DNA of 64,000 bases from Desulfurococcales archaeon (GCA_015521115.1 WAOT01000058.1:1-64000), one strand, 5' to 3'; positions 33,053 through 43,290 are shown, counted from the first letter of the stretch. The notes: a model not told the origin generated them from the letters alone. Program-made: numbers and translations.

Positions 33053-35134
33053 TCATAGTGCCGCGCTTATGTCATGGTGCATAACTACTGGTGGAGGGGT
33101 CACGACGAGTATGTAGCCGCCCTTTAGAGTGTGGCTCATAACCGCTAGGGTTCTGTCGGGCATTCTCGGTAGCATCTCCCGGAGATCTCCTGGGACATCA
33201 AGCCTCTCCAGCTGCCCCCGCTCAGTCCTTAGGAGGATCTTATTGTTTGCAAGCTGGATTATGATGTCGTGAAGATCCTTTGGGCTGTGAGTAGCGAACA
33301 GCAGTCCTATCCCCCTCGCCCTTCCGAGCCTAGCGACCCTGCTTATCATCCCCGCCACCTGCCTGTTCGCCTCCTGCTCCTCTTGGGGGCCCTTCTCCTG
33401 GGGGAAGAACTGGTGGGCCTCGTCCAGCACGACTAGGAGTGTGGGCGTCTTCCTCCTCTCCGCGTAGGCCCTCTGCTTCCACGCGATAAGCCTCTGGAGC
33501 ATCCTATATGCCGCCGCCCTAGGCCCCTCATAGCCTCCCATGCCAGACTCGCTGGCAGGCTTGAGATCCACAACTATAGGCCAGTCCCTCTCGGCGGCTA
33601 GGCTCACGATATCCTCCCACCTCGGCTCCCCTAAGAGCCTCGTCTCTCCCCTGCAGACCTCTATGATGTCAACTATGCCGCTCTCAACAAGGCCTGAGAC
33701 CCTCCTGTAGAGGGCCTCAACAGTCCCCCTATGGGGCATAAGCCTCTCAAGCACCCCGAGGATGGTGTCCATATGGCTCGCTATGTCGATCCCTTCGAGG
33801 CGTGTGTTGGCTAAGTCCACATCCTCTCCTCCTAGGATGTGGTATGATAGTAGCTCGAGCGCTGACATTAGGGGCTGATCCTCTCCTGAATCCTTCTCCC
33901 CCCTCCTGCCACCGCCCCTAAGTGTTACAGCATATGCCAGTAGGCCTGCTGCCACTAGGGGGAGGGGAGGGTATGATCCTATAGTCTTCCTGTACTTCTC
34001 CCTCAACCTCCTCAGCAGTTCTCGGCCGTGGAGTGTGAGGCCTGGTAGGAGCCCTGTGAGCTCCTCCGGCCTGCTGAGGGTGGTGTTTATAGCGTATGGT
34101 ATGATCTCGAACGTATCAACTCCTCCCACCCTAATGATGCCACGGGGCAAGCTCCCACTCCTCTCCTCAACCTCCAAGCCTTCACCCATAGCTAGCGGCC
34201 GGATGACTCTCCCTGCATAATCGCTAATTAAGCCCCCTAGACCCTCACAGGCCCCGCTTACTGAGCGGAGGATCTCGAGGGTTACAGGAACCACTACCAC
34301 AGCCCCTCTCGGTGGGCGGACACTCTTGTAAGCCCTAGAAGCCCACTCCGGGGGCGGGTTCCCGGGTAGGGGGAGCTGGACGTAGTCCTCGTTCAAGTCT
34401 ATGACTAGAACCACAGGCCTGCCCGGGCTCCTCTTATCGCTGTACAGAGAGGCTATGGAGTTCTTGATTAGCGTAGTCTTCCCGCTCCCAGTAGTCCCAA
34501 CTATTAGGGTGTGCTGGAGGAGCGCCTTGTACGGGAGCCTAACAGGGATCCCGCCCGCCATAGGCCCCCACGGGCCGGCTAGGACGCCGAGCAGTAAGCC
34601 CTCTCCTGGGAGTCCTAGGAGCTTCTCGAGAACCTCAGGCCTTGGCTCCGCTACGGGGCTCTGGGGCTCCAGGCTTGTCACGGCGGGGACTGGCTCGCTG
34701 TCTAGACCGTAGGGGGCCTCGACCACGGGCTCCGCCTCCAAGATGGTCACAGTCGCCGCCCCAAGCGGGTCAATGTTCCCGGTATACCTGCTAATGGGCG
34801 GCTCAACACCTATACTAGCAAGTAGGTCGGCCCTCGTCACGGACTTAACCCTTAAAAGTATGATCCTAAGGCTCTTAGGGTCTACCCCCACAAGATAGTC
34901 CCCCACCCTGTGGACAGGGCTCTCCCAGGGCCTGCCAAAGTATACTTCAGGGTCGACCTCAACCTTAACGGTCTTACCAGGCCCGACCTCAATACTCCAA
35001 TACCTCGTGACCCGGCCGACTATAACGCCTAGCTCGCCAGCGACCTGGTAGGCCTTAGAGTATAAGCCTTCAAGCTTTGACGACAGATCCTCACGGCCAC
35101 GCCCTAGCAGGCCTCCAAGGTCAGGCTCCACCAC
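33053..35134 (-). CDS. herA: HerA-like ATPase (DUF87/FtsK-HerA family)
   Basis: About 693 residues. HerA hexamers pump DNA and work with NurA nuclease in double-strand-break end resection. N-terminal beta-barrel (HAS-barrel-like) region to about residue 120, Walker A IVGTTGSGKTTLI (about 215-227), VLVIDLNEDYV (about 244-254), a Walker B-like LLVVLDEAHQFFPQEKG (about 563-579), and RVARLGRARGIGLLFATHSP with an Arg-finger region. GTG 35134 is preferred over TTG 35152 because GGAAGGTG precedes it. The nurA gene is 1.1 kb upstream on the same strand, separated by one exported-protein gene. Confidence 0.82.
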   Translation of the reverse strand: MVEPDLGGLLGRGREDLSSKLEGLYSKAYQVAGELGVIVGRVTRYWSIEVGPGKTVKVEVDPEVYFGRPWESPVHRVGDYLVGVDPKSLRIILLRVKSVTRADLLASIGVEPPISRYTGNIDPLGAATVTILEAEPVVEAPYGLDSEPVPAVTSLEPQSPVAEPRPEVLEKLLGLPGEGLLLGVLAGPWGPMAGGIPVRLPYKALLQHTLIVGTTGSGKTTLIKNSIASLYSDKRSPGRPVVLVIDLNEDYVQLPLPGNPPPEWASRAYKSVRPPRGAVVVVPVTLEILRSVSGACEGLGGLISDYAGRVIRPLAMGEGLEVEERSGSLPRGIIRVGGVDTFEIIPYAINTTLSRPEELTGLLPGLTLHGRELLRRLREKYRKTIGSYPPLPLVAAGLLAYAVTLRGGGRRGEKDSGEDQPLMSALELLSYHILGGEDVDLANTRLEGIDIASHMDTILGVLERLMPHRGTVEALYRRVSGLVESGIVDIIEVCRGETRLLGEPRWEDIVSLAAERDWPIVVDLKPASESGMGGYEGPRAAAYRMLQRLIAWKQRAYAERRKTPTLLVVLDEAHQFFPQEKGPQEEQEANRQVAGMISRVARLGRARGIGLLFATHSPKDLHDIIIQLANNKILLRTERGQLERLDVPGDLREMLPRMPDRTLAVMSHTLKGGYILVVTPPPVVMHHDISAAL

Positions 35135-35241
35135 CCCTAGTACACCTTCCAAAGGTCAAGAGGTAAGCACTGTAGCCTCCCGCCCTGTTATACTACCGTG
35201 TAGGGTAATACCAGTTAACATGATAAGACCCCTACAAACCC

Positions 35242-36126
35242 TTATCCCCCCGCAGATGTCCGTCTACGGCCGTAGAGGTAGAATACGGCTACTGTTGCTA
35301 TCATCACCATAACCACAAATACGGCCGCCAACATTGAACCGGTAAGACTACTACCGCAGTCCAAGCACTCCACAGAAACACCTCCAGGAACCGGTGGTGC
35401 TACGACAATCAGGATAGGCCCCTCAACTCTACCGCTCACTACATCCGCCACTTTATCTACTGCTTCACGTGAAGACACGACTATGGTAGGCATGAGCGAC
35501 TCGCCGCTGTAGCCCACTAAAACAACACCTTCCACCTCCCCCGAAGTGAGGAGGGCTTGGATCTTGTGTATTCTCTCCATCGAGGTCTCGGGGCTCACAG
35601 GTGTTATGAGCTGGACTAAACGGAGTCCGGGCGAGCTCAGGAGTCCCTTCTTCGCGAGATAAGATTCTGCCTCCAAAACTATGCCCCCGAGAACCGTGTC
35701 ATTTATTCTACTACCTGTTTCGATGGCTAGCGTGTTGTCGGAGTACACCTTTAGGGAGTACAGTGTTACCCTATACCTCCCCCTTATAATGTCTATGAGG
35801 GTCTCACTCTCCGGGCCGTCAGCTGCTAGTGATATGTTACTCCGCTCGACTTTAACGACACCCGAGGGCGTGGCGTACTCCGAGTATATGAGGCCAGAGC
35901 CGTTGACCAAGGAGTTAAGGGTTGAGGAGTACCCGGTCGATAGACTGCTATATTCTATGACGTAGACCCCGTCTGCGGCCTCATCGATGGCGTCATAGTC
36001 TATTGTCACGATGTAACCTCCACCTGACGATTCTACTCTAACAATACTCCCGGAGCCTCCTGCATAGGCGGAGGTCAAGGCTATTGTGACGAATAGGGCT
36101 GTCGAAAGGAGGGAGACTATCTTCAT
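35242..36126 (-). CDS. Exported protein with C-terminal membrane anchor, between herA and nurA
   Basis: 294 residues: signal peptide (residues 1-22, LLSTALFVTIALTSAYA), an extracellular beta-rich domain with sequons (NGS, NIS, NDT), an alpha/beta region (about 150-240: SMERIHKIQALLTSGEVEGVVLVGYSG), a Cys pair ECLDCG (about 255), then a membrane helix (about 263-284) and a basic tail RRRTSAGG. The soluble part should lie outside. The gene lies in the HerA-NurA interval on the same strand. No family recognised; a DNA-repair role is not implied by its topology. Confidence 0.65.
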   Translation of the reverse strand: MKIVSLLSTALFVTIALTSAYAGGSGSIVRVESSGGGYIVTIDYDAIDEAADGVYVIEYSSLSTGYSSTLNSLVNGSGLIYSEYATPSGVVKVERSNISLAADGPESETLIDIIRGRYRVTLYSLKVYSDNTLAIETGSRINDTVLGGIVLEAESYLAKKGLLSSPGLRLVQLITPVSPETSMERIHKIQALLTSGEVEGVVLVGYSGESLMPTIVVSSREAVDKVADVVSGRVEGPILIVVAPPVPGGVSVECLDCGSSLTGSMLAAVFVVMVMIATVAVFYLYGRRRTSAGG

Positions 36127-36226
36127 CAGGCGGACACCACGCTACCGGGATATAATTGAATGCTCGACTCAAATTATGGCTTCACAGCAGGCAGGACTGC
36201 TGGTTGTGTTCCCTTAGCAGCTTATG

Positions 36227-37528
36227 TCACCGGGAAGCCCATAGGCCGGCGCTCCTCCATAGGTGGAGGCCCATCTCGATCTCACTCGAGTACGTGAGGG
36301 GCAGACCTGTCATTAGAGTATGTCTTGCGATCAGGGATGTTAACGCCCTGGTTAGCCCGCTACTGACCCTGTCCGCGGCGGCCACTGAGATCGGCTGTAG
36401 AGACCCCCGGACGACACTGTCCCACACCACCGGGTAGCTGGGCCTCAGGTCATGGCCTTCGAGGGCCCTGTTCGACGATGGCGAGGTCTCTGTCCTGTAG
36501 TATTTGGCTGCGCCAGGGTAATGGTTCCATTTGCCCGGGGGGATCACGATGTATTCTACCACCTTGTCTAGCTCACCAATTGGGAGTGCGGTGAACAGCA
36601 CCTCCGCCCTTATACTAGTTAACACGCGCCCCTCCCTGAGCCTATCCTGGGAGGCTATAGCCTGGTAGTAGTGGTAGAGGGCGTGGGCGTCACCGTACTG
36701 GCCTGGTGGGAGACCTCGCATGTTTTCTCCGAGGGTCTGAGCTAGCCTTGATATTATAGTGCTCCTCTCAATCCTCTTAACAACTCCGACCACAATAGCA
36801 CCTAAACGCTCGAGGCCCTCTACAGCCCTCCTCCTAGCCTTTAGGAGGGACTCCATACTCCTCCAATAGTCCTCCCTACCCGGCTGCGGCCCCCTCTGAA
36901 ATGCCATCGTGACAGGGTACACGGGCCCGTCAACAAGCACCACGGGCTGGAAACCCCTCAAAACCGCCTCCTCGACGATAGTCCTTACAGGCCCCCCTAG
37001 AGCCCAGTTCTCAAGGTCTAGCCTGAGCTCGTCTAGAACCTGCTCAACACTGTAATCAACATAGCTGTCGCCACCAGGGCTGACAACACGGAGATACCCC
37101 TCGAGGCTGGTGGGAGGCTCTGCACCAACAAGGGCAACGAAAGGTGGGCCGCCCTCAACACTATTGGATCTGATAGGGGGCCACTCCAATATCCCGCCAG
37201 GGTGCGAGACTGCAACAGCACCGACCACTACAGCGCCGAACGCCGTCCCCACGGCCCTACTGCTACTGTCAACGCCTATTATGAAGGGTTTGAGGCGTTT
37301 AAGCCTCTTAGCTATGACGTCAGCCCTCCTAGGGCCTAGGAACCTGCGTGAGAATTCTAGGGGTGAGACCCTATAGTTGCCGCCCTCCTCGACATGCCAT
37401 TTGAAGTCTATTAGCCTGTCGAGGAGCCTAACGGGTGGGGGCCTTGGGGGTAGCGTTGCAGCTGCCCTCTTTAGGGTGTCGACGGCCTCTAACACCACGC
37501 TCGAGATCAGCTCTGACACTCCCAGCAA
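36227..37528 (-). CDS. nurA: NurA-domain nuclease
   Basis: 433 residues of the NurA family, 5'-3' exonuclease/endonuclease acting with HerA. The metal-site Asp is in KPFIIGVDSSSRAVGTAFGAVV (about residue 85), and a second in PVVLVDGPVYPV (about 198-209). A long helical middle contains LKARRRAVEGLERLGAIVVGVVKRIERS, and the C-terminal HTLMTGLPLTYSSEIEMGLHLW carries the last conserved acidic residue. TTG start at 37528 with GAGGTG upstream. Same strand as herA; the pair is a standard archaeal recombination-repair unit. Confidence 0.82.
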   Translation of the reverse strand: MLGVSELISSVVLEAVDTLKRAAATLPPRPPPVRLLDRLIDFKWHVEEGGNYRVSPLEFSRRFLGPRRADVIAKRLKRLKPFIIGVDSSSRAVGTAFGAVVVGAVAVSHPGGILEWPPIRSNSVEGGPPFVALVGAEPPTSLEGYLRVVSPGGDSYVDYSVEQVLDELRLDLENWALGGPVRTIVEEAVLRGFQPVVLVDGPVYPVTMAFQRGPQPGREDYWRSMESLLKARRRAVEGLERLGAIVVGVVKRIERSTIISRLAQTLGENMRGLPPGQYGDAHALYHYYQAIASQDRLREGRVLTSIRAEVLFTALPIGELDKVVEYIVIPPGKWNHYPGAAKYYRTETSPSSNRALEGHDLRPSYPVVWDSVVRGSLQPISVAAADRVSSGLTRALTSLIARHTLMTGLPLTYSSEIEMGLHLWRSAGLWASR

Positions 37529-37702
37529 GCCTTGTACACCTCAAACGTTACACCGGATATCCCCGGTGCCTAGCGCCATCCCTGCACCCATGGTACTACC
37601 GCCAACGTTTTACCATTCCAGCTATCCTAAGTTGCGCTCGCCAGGAGGTAGATATATAGGTAATACCATAAAAGTTGGGGGCCCGCCGAGTGAGGATGCT
37701 AG

Positions 37703-38905
37703 CTACGAGGTATGTGCCCGAGTCTTGAGCCACCTGATAATCCTGCTCAAAGGGATCTCAACGGGGCACACCACATCACACCTGCCACACCCAAGGCATA
37801 AAAGGCTCAGCTCGGCAGCCTCCCTCATGCTGTATGTTATAGCAGTCCAACCCATACCCATTGGGCCCCCATATACGGGGCCGCCCCACTTGTTAGCGGT
37901 CTGCTGCCAGACCGGGCACTCCCACTGGCACCTGCCACACCTTATACACCTCAACTGCTCCCCCAGAGGCTCAAACTTTGCGGCCTCCCTCCTCCCGTTG
38001 TCGAGGAGGATTAGGTGGAACTCCTTGGGGCCGTGTGCGCCGTATACCCTCTTATGCTGTATATCGGCAGTGTTGCTCGGGCCAGCGATTATGTTGAGAT
38101 ACGTTGGTGGGTAGAGGCCGGCCCAGGCAGCTTGTACGAGTGCCTCCGCCACAGCATCTTGGAGAGTTGGGAGGATCTTATCGACCCCGGTTATCGCTAC
38201 ATGCACCGGGGGGAGGCCTGTTGTCAGCCTGATGTTCCCCTCATTCTCTACCAGAACAATGGCCCCCGTGTCCGCAGCTACAGCGTTTGCCCCGCTAATA
38301 CCAAGGCACGCCGCTACGAACTTCTCCCTTAGGAACCCCCGGACAGCGGCAACGATATCCTCCGGGCCCGCCCCCTCAGGGATCTCGAGGCCCAGCCTCT
38401 CCCTCACCAGCCCTCTAGCCCTCTCGACCGTCATGTGGATAGCTGGGGCTGTGGTGTGCATGGGCCTGCCCCTCTCAAGCTGTATCAGTAGCTGGCCCAG
38501 GTCGGTCTCCCAGACCTCGAACCCCTCACCCTCGAGGAACTCCCTGAGACCCACCTCCTCCGCGACCATGCTCTTACTCATAACAATGGGGCCTCTGCAC
38601 TCTCCAGCTATGTCTAGTACGATCCTCCTGGCCTCCTCAGCATCTCTGGCTAGGTGGGGTACACCCTTGTTCTTCTCAACGCTCCTGATAGTCATGTCAA
38701 TGTAGTGGTCTAGGTCTGCTAAGACCTTCTCCTCAGCCTCCTTAACCTTCTTCGCGAGCTCCTTCAAGTATGGGTATGATGCTGCGACCCTCTCATGCTT
38801 CCCCTCAGCGTTCCCAACACTATCCTGGAGTGCCTTCTGGAAGGCCTTGTCTTCAAGTAGCCTGAGGATCTCCCCGAGCCTCGCCTGCACCACTTTATAG
38901 GTCAT
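37703..38905 (-). CDS. LUD-domain iron-sulfur protein, LutB-like
   Basis: 400 residues. A LUD domain (about 60-300: MVAEEVGLREFLEGEGFEVWETDLGQ, NAVAADTGAIVLVENEGNIRLTTGLPPVHV, split) is followed by two [4Fe-4S] ferredoxin motifs, CIRCGRCQWECP (about 327) and CLGCGRCDVVCP (about 377). This is the LutB architecture, part of L-lactate oxidation complexes. Its start overlaps the end of the CCG-domain gene by 4 bases (ATGA), so both are one operon. LutC is not seen. The lactate substrate is by family analogy. Confidence 0.85.
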   Translation of the reverse strand: MTYKVVQARLGEILRLLEDKAFQKALQDSVGNAEGKHERVAASYPYLKELAKKVKEAEEKVLADLDHYIDMTIRSVEKNKGVPHLARDAEEARRIVLDIAGECRGPIVMSKSMVAEEVGLREFLEGEGFEVWETDLGQLLIQLERGRPMHTTAPAIHMTVERARGLVRERLGLEIPEGAGPEDIVAAVRGFLREKFVAACLGISGANAVAADTGAIVLVENEGNIRLTTGLPPVHVAITGVDKILPTLQDAVAEALVQAAWAGLYPPTYLNIIAGPSNTADIQHKRVYGAHGPKEFHLILLDNGRREAAKFEPLGEQLRCIRCGRCQWECPVWQQTANKWGGPVYGGPMGMGWTAITYSMREAAELSLLCLGCGRCDVVCPVEIPLSRIIRWLKTRAHTS

Positions 38906-39888
38906 GCTTCCAGCCTCTCACGCAACAATATTGAGATGTCCTCAACCCTCAACTTCCCCCTCGAATGGCCCCGGAGGTTTGAGAGGCATATCGGGCACAT
39001 TACAGCAACCACAGGCGCACCAGTTGAGTGGAGCTCCTCGATCCTCTTCTCGGCTATCCTCCCGGCAAGCCCCGGGCTAATGCTCTCCACTGGCCCACCG
39101 CAGCAGTATGTCATCCTCCCCCACCTCCTCGGGTTAACAACCCTATACCCGGCCCTCTCCAACAGAGTTCGGGGCTCCCCGATGATCCCCTCAGAGCGGG
39201 CGTAGAAGCACGGGTCGTGGATTGTCACAGCACCCGCATCACCACTCTTCCACCCTAGCTTGTCAACGTTCTCAGCTAGGATCTCGAGGTAACTCCTCAC
39301 CTCCAACTCGAACCAGGGGAAGAGCTTGGGGTAGACGCTCCGGAGGGTGTGGGTAGTGTGGGGGTCGACTGTCACGATAACCCTAGCCCCACTCTCCACC
39401 AAACGCCTCGCCTCACCCTCGGCATGAGCCCTGAAGTCGTCGTCAAGGCCCATATCATAGAGGAGGACCCCGCTATACCCGTCAACACCCGGATCGTAAG
39501 CTACACTGACGCCAGCCGCCTTGAGGAGCTCGACCACGGAGCGGAGAATGCTGTGGGAGTACTCTATATCCACCTTGGAAGGCTTAAGGACTAGGCCTGC
39601 GAGACCTCCCAGGCGGCCGCCCAGCTTGCCAAAGGCCTTGAAAGCAAGCCTGCCAGCACCACTCTTCTCCATCCTTGCTAACTGCCTCGCGAAGACGCTA
39701 ATATAGGGGAGCAACTGGTATAGTGCTCCCGTGTAGAGGAGCACTTCTCCCTCCCTGGGGAGGTCTAACCCCTTACTCCACTCCCACAATACCTCCTTCC
39801 CGACTGGTACCGGGAGGCCCGTCTTCCTAATGTTATCACGTAGGAGAGCCAATACTGTGCCGATGTCGAGCACCAACTCATGCAGCAC
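38902..39888 (-). CDS. CCG-domain Fe-S oxidoreductase, LutA-like
   Basis: 328 residues with two cysteine-rich (CCG) domains of the LutA/GlpC/HdrB class. The first is degenerate (LLYTGALYQL, LLYDMGLDDDF). The second is clear: HDPCFYARSEG, MTYCCGGPVES and VAVMCPICLSNLR. Such proteins bind an unusual [4Fe-4S] cluster and pass electrons in lactate or heterodisulfide oxidation. GTG start at 39888. Overlaps the LutB-like gene by 4 bases and should form a complex with it. Confidence 0.82.
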   Translation of the reverse strand: MLHELVLDIGTVLALLRDNIRKTGLPVPVGKEVLWEWSKGLDLPREGEVLLYTGALYQLLPYISVFARQLARMEKSGAGRLAFKAFGKLGGRLGGLAGLVLKPSKVDIEYSHSILRSVVELLKAAGVSVAYDPGVDGYSGVLLYDMGLDDDFRAHAEGEARRLVESGARVIVTVDPHTTHTLRSVYPKLFPWFELEVRSYLEILAENVDKLGWKSGDAGAVTIHDPCFYARSEGIIGEPRTLLERAGYRVVNPRRWGRMTYCCGGPVESISPGLAGRIAEKRIEELHSTGAPVVAVMCPICLSNLRGHSRGKLRVEDISILLRERLEA

Positions 39889-39965
39889 CCGGTAGAACGG
39901 TGGCTTGAAAGGAAGATGAAAAACCTAGCCCATACACTCCATTATCAACTAGGAGGCCCGCACCT

Positions 39966-42900
39966 TTACAGTGTGCGGATAAGGCGGGCTAGGCGCCTGG
40001 TTGCCTCTTCGCTGCTAAGCCTCTCTACAGGGTCGACTGCCATCATACCACGCAAGACCGCCCTGACTCTATTATCCTCCACTAGACTAAGTGCCTCATC
40101 AAGGCGTTCAGAAGCTTCCTCCCCATCGACTACCTCCCCGGTGAGGAGGTAGAGGAGGAGCTCCCCCAGCTGGTAGACGTCCACCCTATTTTCCAGGGCC
40201 CTCGCTCTAGCCTTAACCCTTAACTCATTATAGACCTGTTCCGGCGCCCTCCAGCCCATAGTGTAGTGTTCTGAGAAGGCAGCATCCGTCTGAGTTTCGG
40301 ATGTGAGCAGTGTAGTCACGCTACTGAAGTCTCCTAGCTTAGGGGTTCCGTTGAGGAAGAAGATGTTGCCCGGCTTGATATCGCCGTGTACAACGCCACG
40401 GGAGTGAATGTATCTAAGTGCATCGGCCAGTATAACACCAATAGTTAAGACATCGTGCAGGTCAGGCTCCCACCCCGTACTTAGCTGCCACTGTAGAGAA
40501 CCGTTGTTAGCATACTCATAGACAAGCATGGGAGCTATCCGAGAGTAGGCTAGCAGCCTCACTATCCCGGGATGGCCCGGCTTCATTAGACCCCAAACAG
40601 TCTCCACCCTCCTCAAATACCCCTTAAGCCACCTGGGAGCCACGTCTCTTACCTCTCCTGAAGGCAGACCCGAATGTAGGGTCTCATCAGCTCCACCCTC
40701 AAACCACCCCCTATATTCACGGTAGACCTTGACAACGATGTCCTTACCACCCTTACTACACTTATAGGCACACCCCCAGCCCCCACACCCCAAGACGCAG
40801 CAATTCCATGACCCCCTAAGCCAGTCAGCACCTTCGAAGAGGCCTCCAAGATACCTTGGAAACCTGCCCGGCCCCGCACATCCGAAGCCCACACTTAACC
40901 CCCTGGTAATCCGAAGCGATTCAAAGTCGAGGTCGATACCAGCACCTACGAGCTCCTCATCACCAACTCCCATATCTCCAGGAGGCTTCTGCATCGTGAT
41001 AGGTTGTAGGCTACTGCCTACACCTGTAAGGGGGGCCGCCGGCTGAACCTCGATAAGTTTTAACATGCTAAGCTCGACAGCCTCTAGCTCGGGTATTCTA
41101 ACTTTGAAACTGAAACTGACGGGGACGTTACCCGCGATAGGAGTGCCAAGAGATATTTGCAGGCTCTCACAGCTTTTCGGTTGGAGAGTAAATGGGGCTT
41201 CTCCTATTACTCTGCAGCCCCCATCCTCGCAGTCTAAGGCCTCAATTATTAGTGGAATGTAAGAGTTGTTACATATTTTTAAGCTCCCAACTCGGTATAG
41301 TCCTGCTACGAAGTCGCCTTCAACCTCAATAGAAAGGGCCTTTTCTAGATATCCCCGAGGGTCTTTCCTCGCCTCCTCCCACTCGCTTACCACTATGGGG
41401 AACTCCTCTAATATTTTCCAATCTCTACTGATGGTTAGAACCCTCTTCAGGAACCTGCTGAGGCTTCTTAAGCCTGTAACGTCGAGCTTCATTACATGGT
41501 CAAGGGTGCTCTCGATCTTCTTGAGGGAATCTCTAACGTTATCCGGCCCCACACTAACGGCCCAGTCATAAATTAATTCCAGTACCGCATCAGGCTTGAG
41601 CCCAAGTAGCCCGCCTACTCCTGTAGCAGCTAAAAGCGATAGCCCATCAAAGTAGACCCTCCAAATTGCAGTCATTAGCCCATCAACATAGATCTTGTGG
41701 TCTACAAGGAACGTAGCCCATGCGAGGCACTCCCAAAAGCCCCCACAGGAGATCTTGAGATCACATTCCGGCCTCCTACCAGTTATCTCAATAGAGTCCT
41801 GGAACCCTCCAAACAGGGTAACCCTCCTCGAGAACCCTCCCACTGCCACCGTAGACCCTGCTGGGCTCCATGCAACACTCCAAACGAGGCCTCCGAGTTC
41901 CGGGCTCACCCAAAGGAGTGAACCCTCCCTATCTAGCACGTATAACCTCCTGCTCTCAGCAGTCCCAGCAGCTAGGAGCCTACCATCAGGGCTCCATGAG
42001 ACGGCAGTAACTGCTCCCTGCAGGTCAGGGCTCTCCCATACCTTATCCCCCCTTAAGTTGTAGACGAGAACCTCTCCGTGGCCACCCTCTGATGAGTCCT
42101 TCCAGCCGGTGCCAACCGCTATAAGATCGCCCTCCGGGCTCCATGAGACGCTATACCATACCCCCCGGAACCCCTGGAACTCTCTAACCACCCTACCACT
42201 ATCGTCCAAGAATGTTAGAAGCCCCTTCTCAGCTACAGCAGCAATCCTCGACCCATCAGGAGACCATGAGACGTCACGAACCCACCCGTTGTAAAAGGCT
42301 GTAGTCCAGCGTATACCCCCTCCTCTATCAACCATGACGACACGGCCATTCCTCTCTCCCTTAGAACCACCCCTTCCCAGCCCCACCGCGAGCCTAGACC
42401 CGTCGGGGCTCCACCGTAGTCTCATAACCCAACCTCTAAGATCCGGGCTACTCCATAGACGGTAAGCATCCTCACTATATGACGCGACAAAGCCATGATA
42501 GTCCCCCATCCTGTCCACGAATCGGTACCCGGCGGCTATCTCGTCCCCAGTAGGGCTCCAGTCTAATGAGAGGACACTCATGTATTCCTCCCGGATCTCC
42601 CCGGTTATCCTACTACTAACTTCCATGATTTGTGTGCGACCGGAATTGCCAAGTACATATGCTAGCTTATAACCGTCAGGACTCCATGATATGTCGTATA
42701 CTGTATCCCCGAGATCCTCGCTCTCCCATTCTAACCTAATCCTTGACCTATGTAAGACCGCGTACCGGGATCTAGCATCTATAGAGGAGAGGTATGCTTT
42801 TACCGGCGGTCTCCACCTCTCGATATCATCTCTAAGACTATCAACACTAATATCTTCACTATCAAGTGCCAGGAGAGCTGTTGAATAGACAGGCTCACAG

Positions 42901-43031
42901 TATAGCCTCTTAATTCTATCCAAATAGGTACGAGCAGCCTCCTCACCAATAAGTCTAGAGAGGCGGGCTAAAGCTAGGCTCTCCAAATCTCTGATATCGG
43001 GATCATTATGTTTTTGCCCATAACTCTTCAA
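39966..43031 (-). CDS. Cytoplasmic WD40 propeller-Ser/Thr kinase fusion
   Basis: 1021 residues and no signal or membrane helix. Residues about 1-95 are helical. About 98-420 hold seven WD40-type blades, each with a variant of DVSWSPDGSRIAAG. About 430-720 form a helical/beta middle region. The C-terminal kinase (about 735-1021) has a Cys-rich glycine loop VLGCGGWGCAYKC, IVVKVYR lysine, YEYANNGSL hinge, HGDIKPGN in place of HRD, GDFSS in place of DFG, and GWRAPEQ. The HGD and DFS changes make it atypical; activity is uncertain. It is a soluble counterpart of the receptor kinase at 13849 and lies just downstream of the stalk-protein genes. TTG start at 43031. Confidence 0.82.
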   Translation of the reverse strand: MKSYGQKHNDPDIRDLESLALARLSRLIGEEAARTYLDRIKRLYCEPVYSTALLALDSEDISVDSLRDDIERWRPPVKAYLSSIDARSRYAVLHRSRIRLEWESEDLGDTVYDISWSPDGYKLAYVLGNSGRTQIMEVSSRITGEIREEYMSVLSLDWSPTGDEIAAGYRFVDRMGDYHGFVASYSEDAYRLWSSPDLRGWVMRLRWSPDGSRLAVGLGRGGSKGERNGRVVMVDRGGGIRWTTAFYNGWVRDVSWSPDGSRIAAVAEKGLLTFLDDSGRVVREFQGFRGVWYSVSWSPEGDLIAVGTGWKDSSEGGHGEVLVYNLRGDKVWESPDLQGAVTAVSWSPDGRLLAAGTAESRRLYVLDREGSLLWVSPELGGLVWSVAWSPAGSTVAVGGFSRRVTLFGGFQDSIEITGRRPECDLKISCGGFWECLAWATFLVDHKIYVDGLMTAIWRVYFDGLSLLAATGVGGLLGLKPDAVLELIYDWAVSVGPDNVRDSLKKIESTLDHVMKLDVTGLRSLSRFLKRVLTISRDWKILEEFPIVVSEWEEARKDPRGYLEKALSIEVEGDFVAGLYRVGSLKICNNSYIPLIIEALDCEDGGCRVIGEAPFTLQPKSCESLQISLGTPIAGNVPVSFSFKVRIPELEAVELSMLKLIEVQPAAPLTGVGSSLQPITMQKPPGDMGVGDEELVGAGIDLDFESLRITRGLSVGFGCAGPGRFPRYLGGLFEGADWLRGSWNCCVLGCGGWGCAYKCSKGGKDIVVKVYREYRGWFEGGADETLHSGLPSGEVRDVAPRWLKGYLRRVETVWGLMKPGHPGIVRLLAYSRIAPMLVYEYANNGSLQWQLSTGWEPDLHDVLTIGVILADALRYIHSRGVVHGDIKPGNIFFLNGTPKLGDFSSVTTLLTSETQTDAAFSEHYTMGWRAPEQVYNELRVKARARALENRVDVYQLGELLLYLLTGEVVDGEEASERLDEALSLVEDNRVRAVLRGMMAVDPVERLSSEEATRRLARLIRTL

Positions 43032-43290
43032 GAGAAGCCACCATGAGGTTCAAATAGAGGCTCGCGAGGACTATTAGAAGGTGGGTCTGGTTCTAGCACT
43101 CAGAGCCGTATTAGGCTTAACTGGGAGGGGATCGTGGTTATGGATGCTCTGGGATAATCTAGGACAGTCTAGACCCGCTATACGGATACTCCCATTAATT
43201 AATCATAGTTAAACTTCAATTTAATAATTATAATGCAAAATGAAAAGGGCCGAGAACTCTCAGGAAAAACCTCTCTTCAATATAAAATAT

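Noticed and set aside
37377-38114. 245-residue plus-strand ORF
   Set aside because: It is antisense to the LutB-like gene and nurA end; no motifs.
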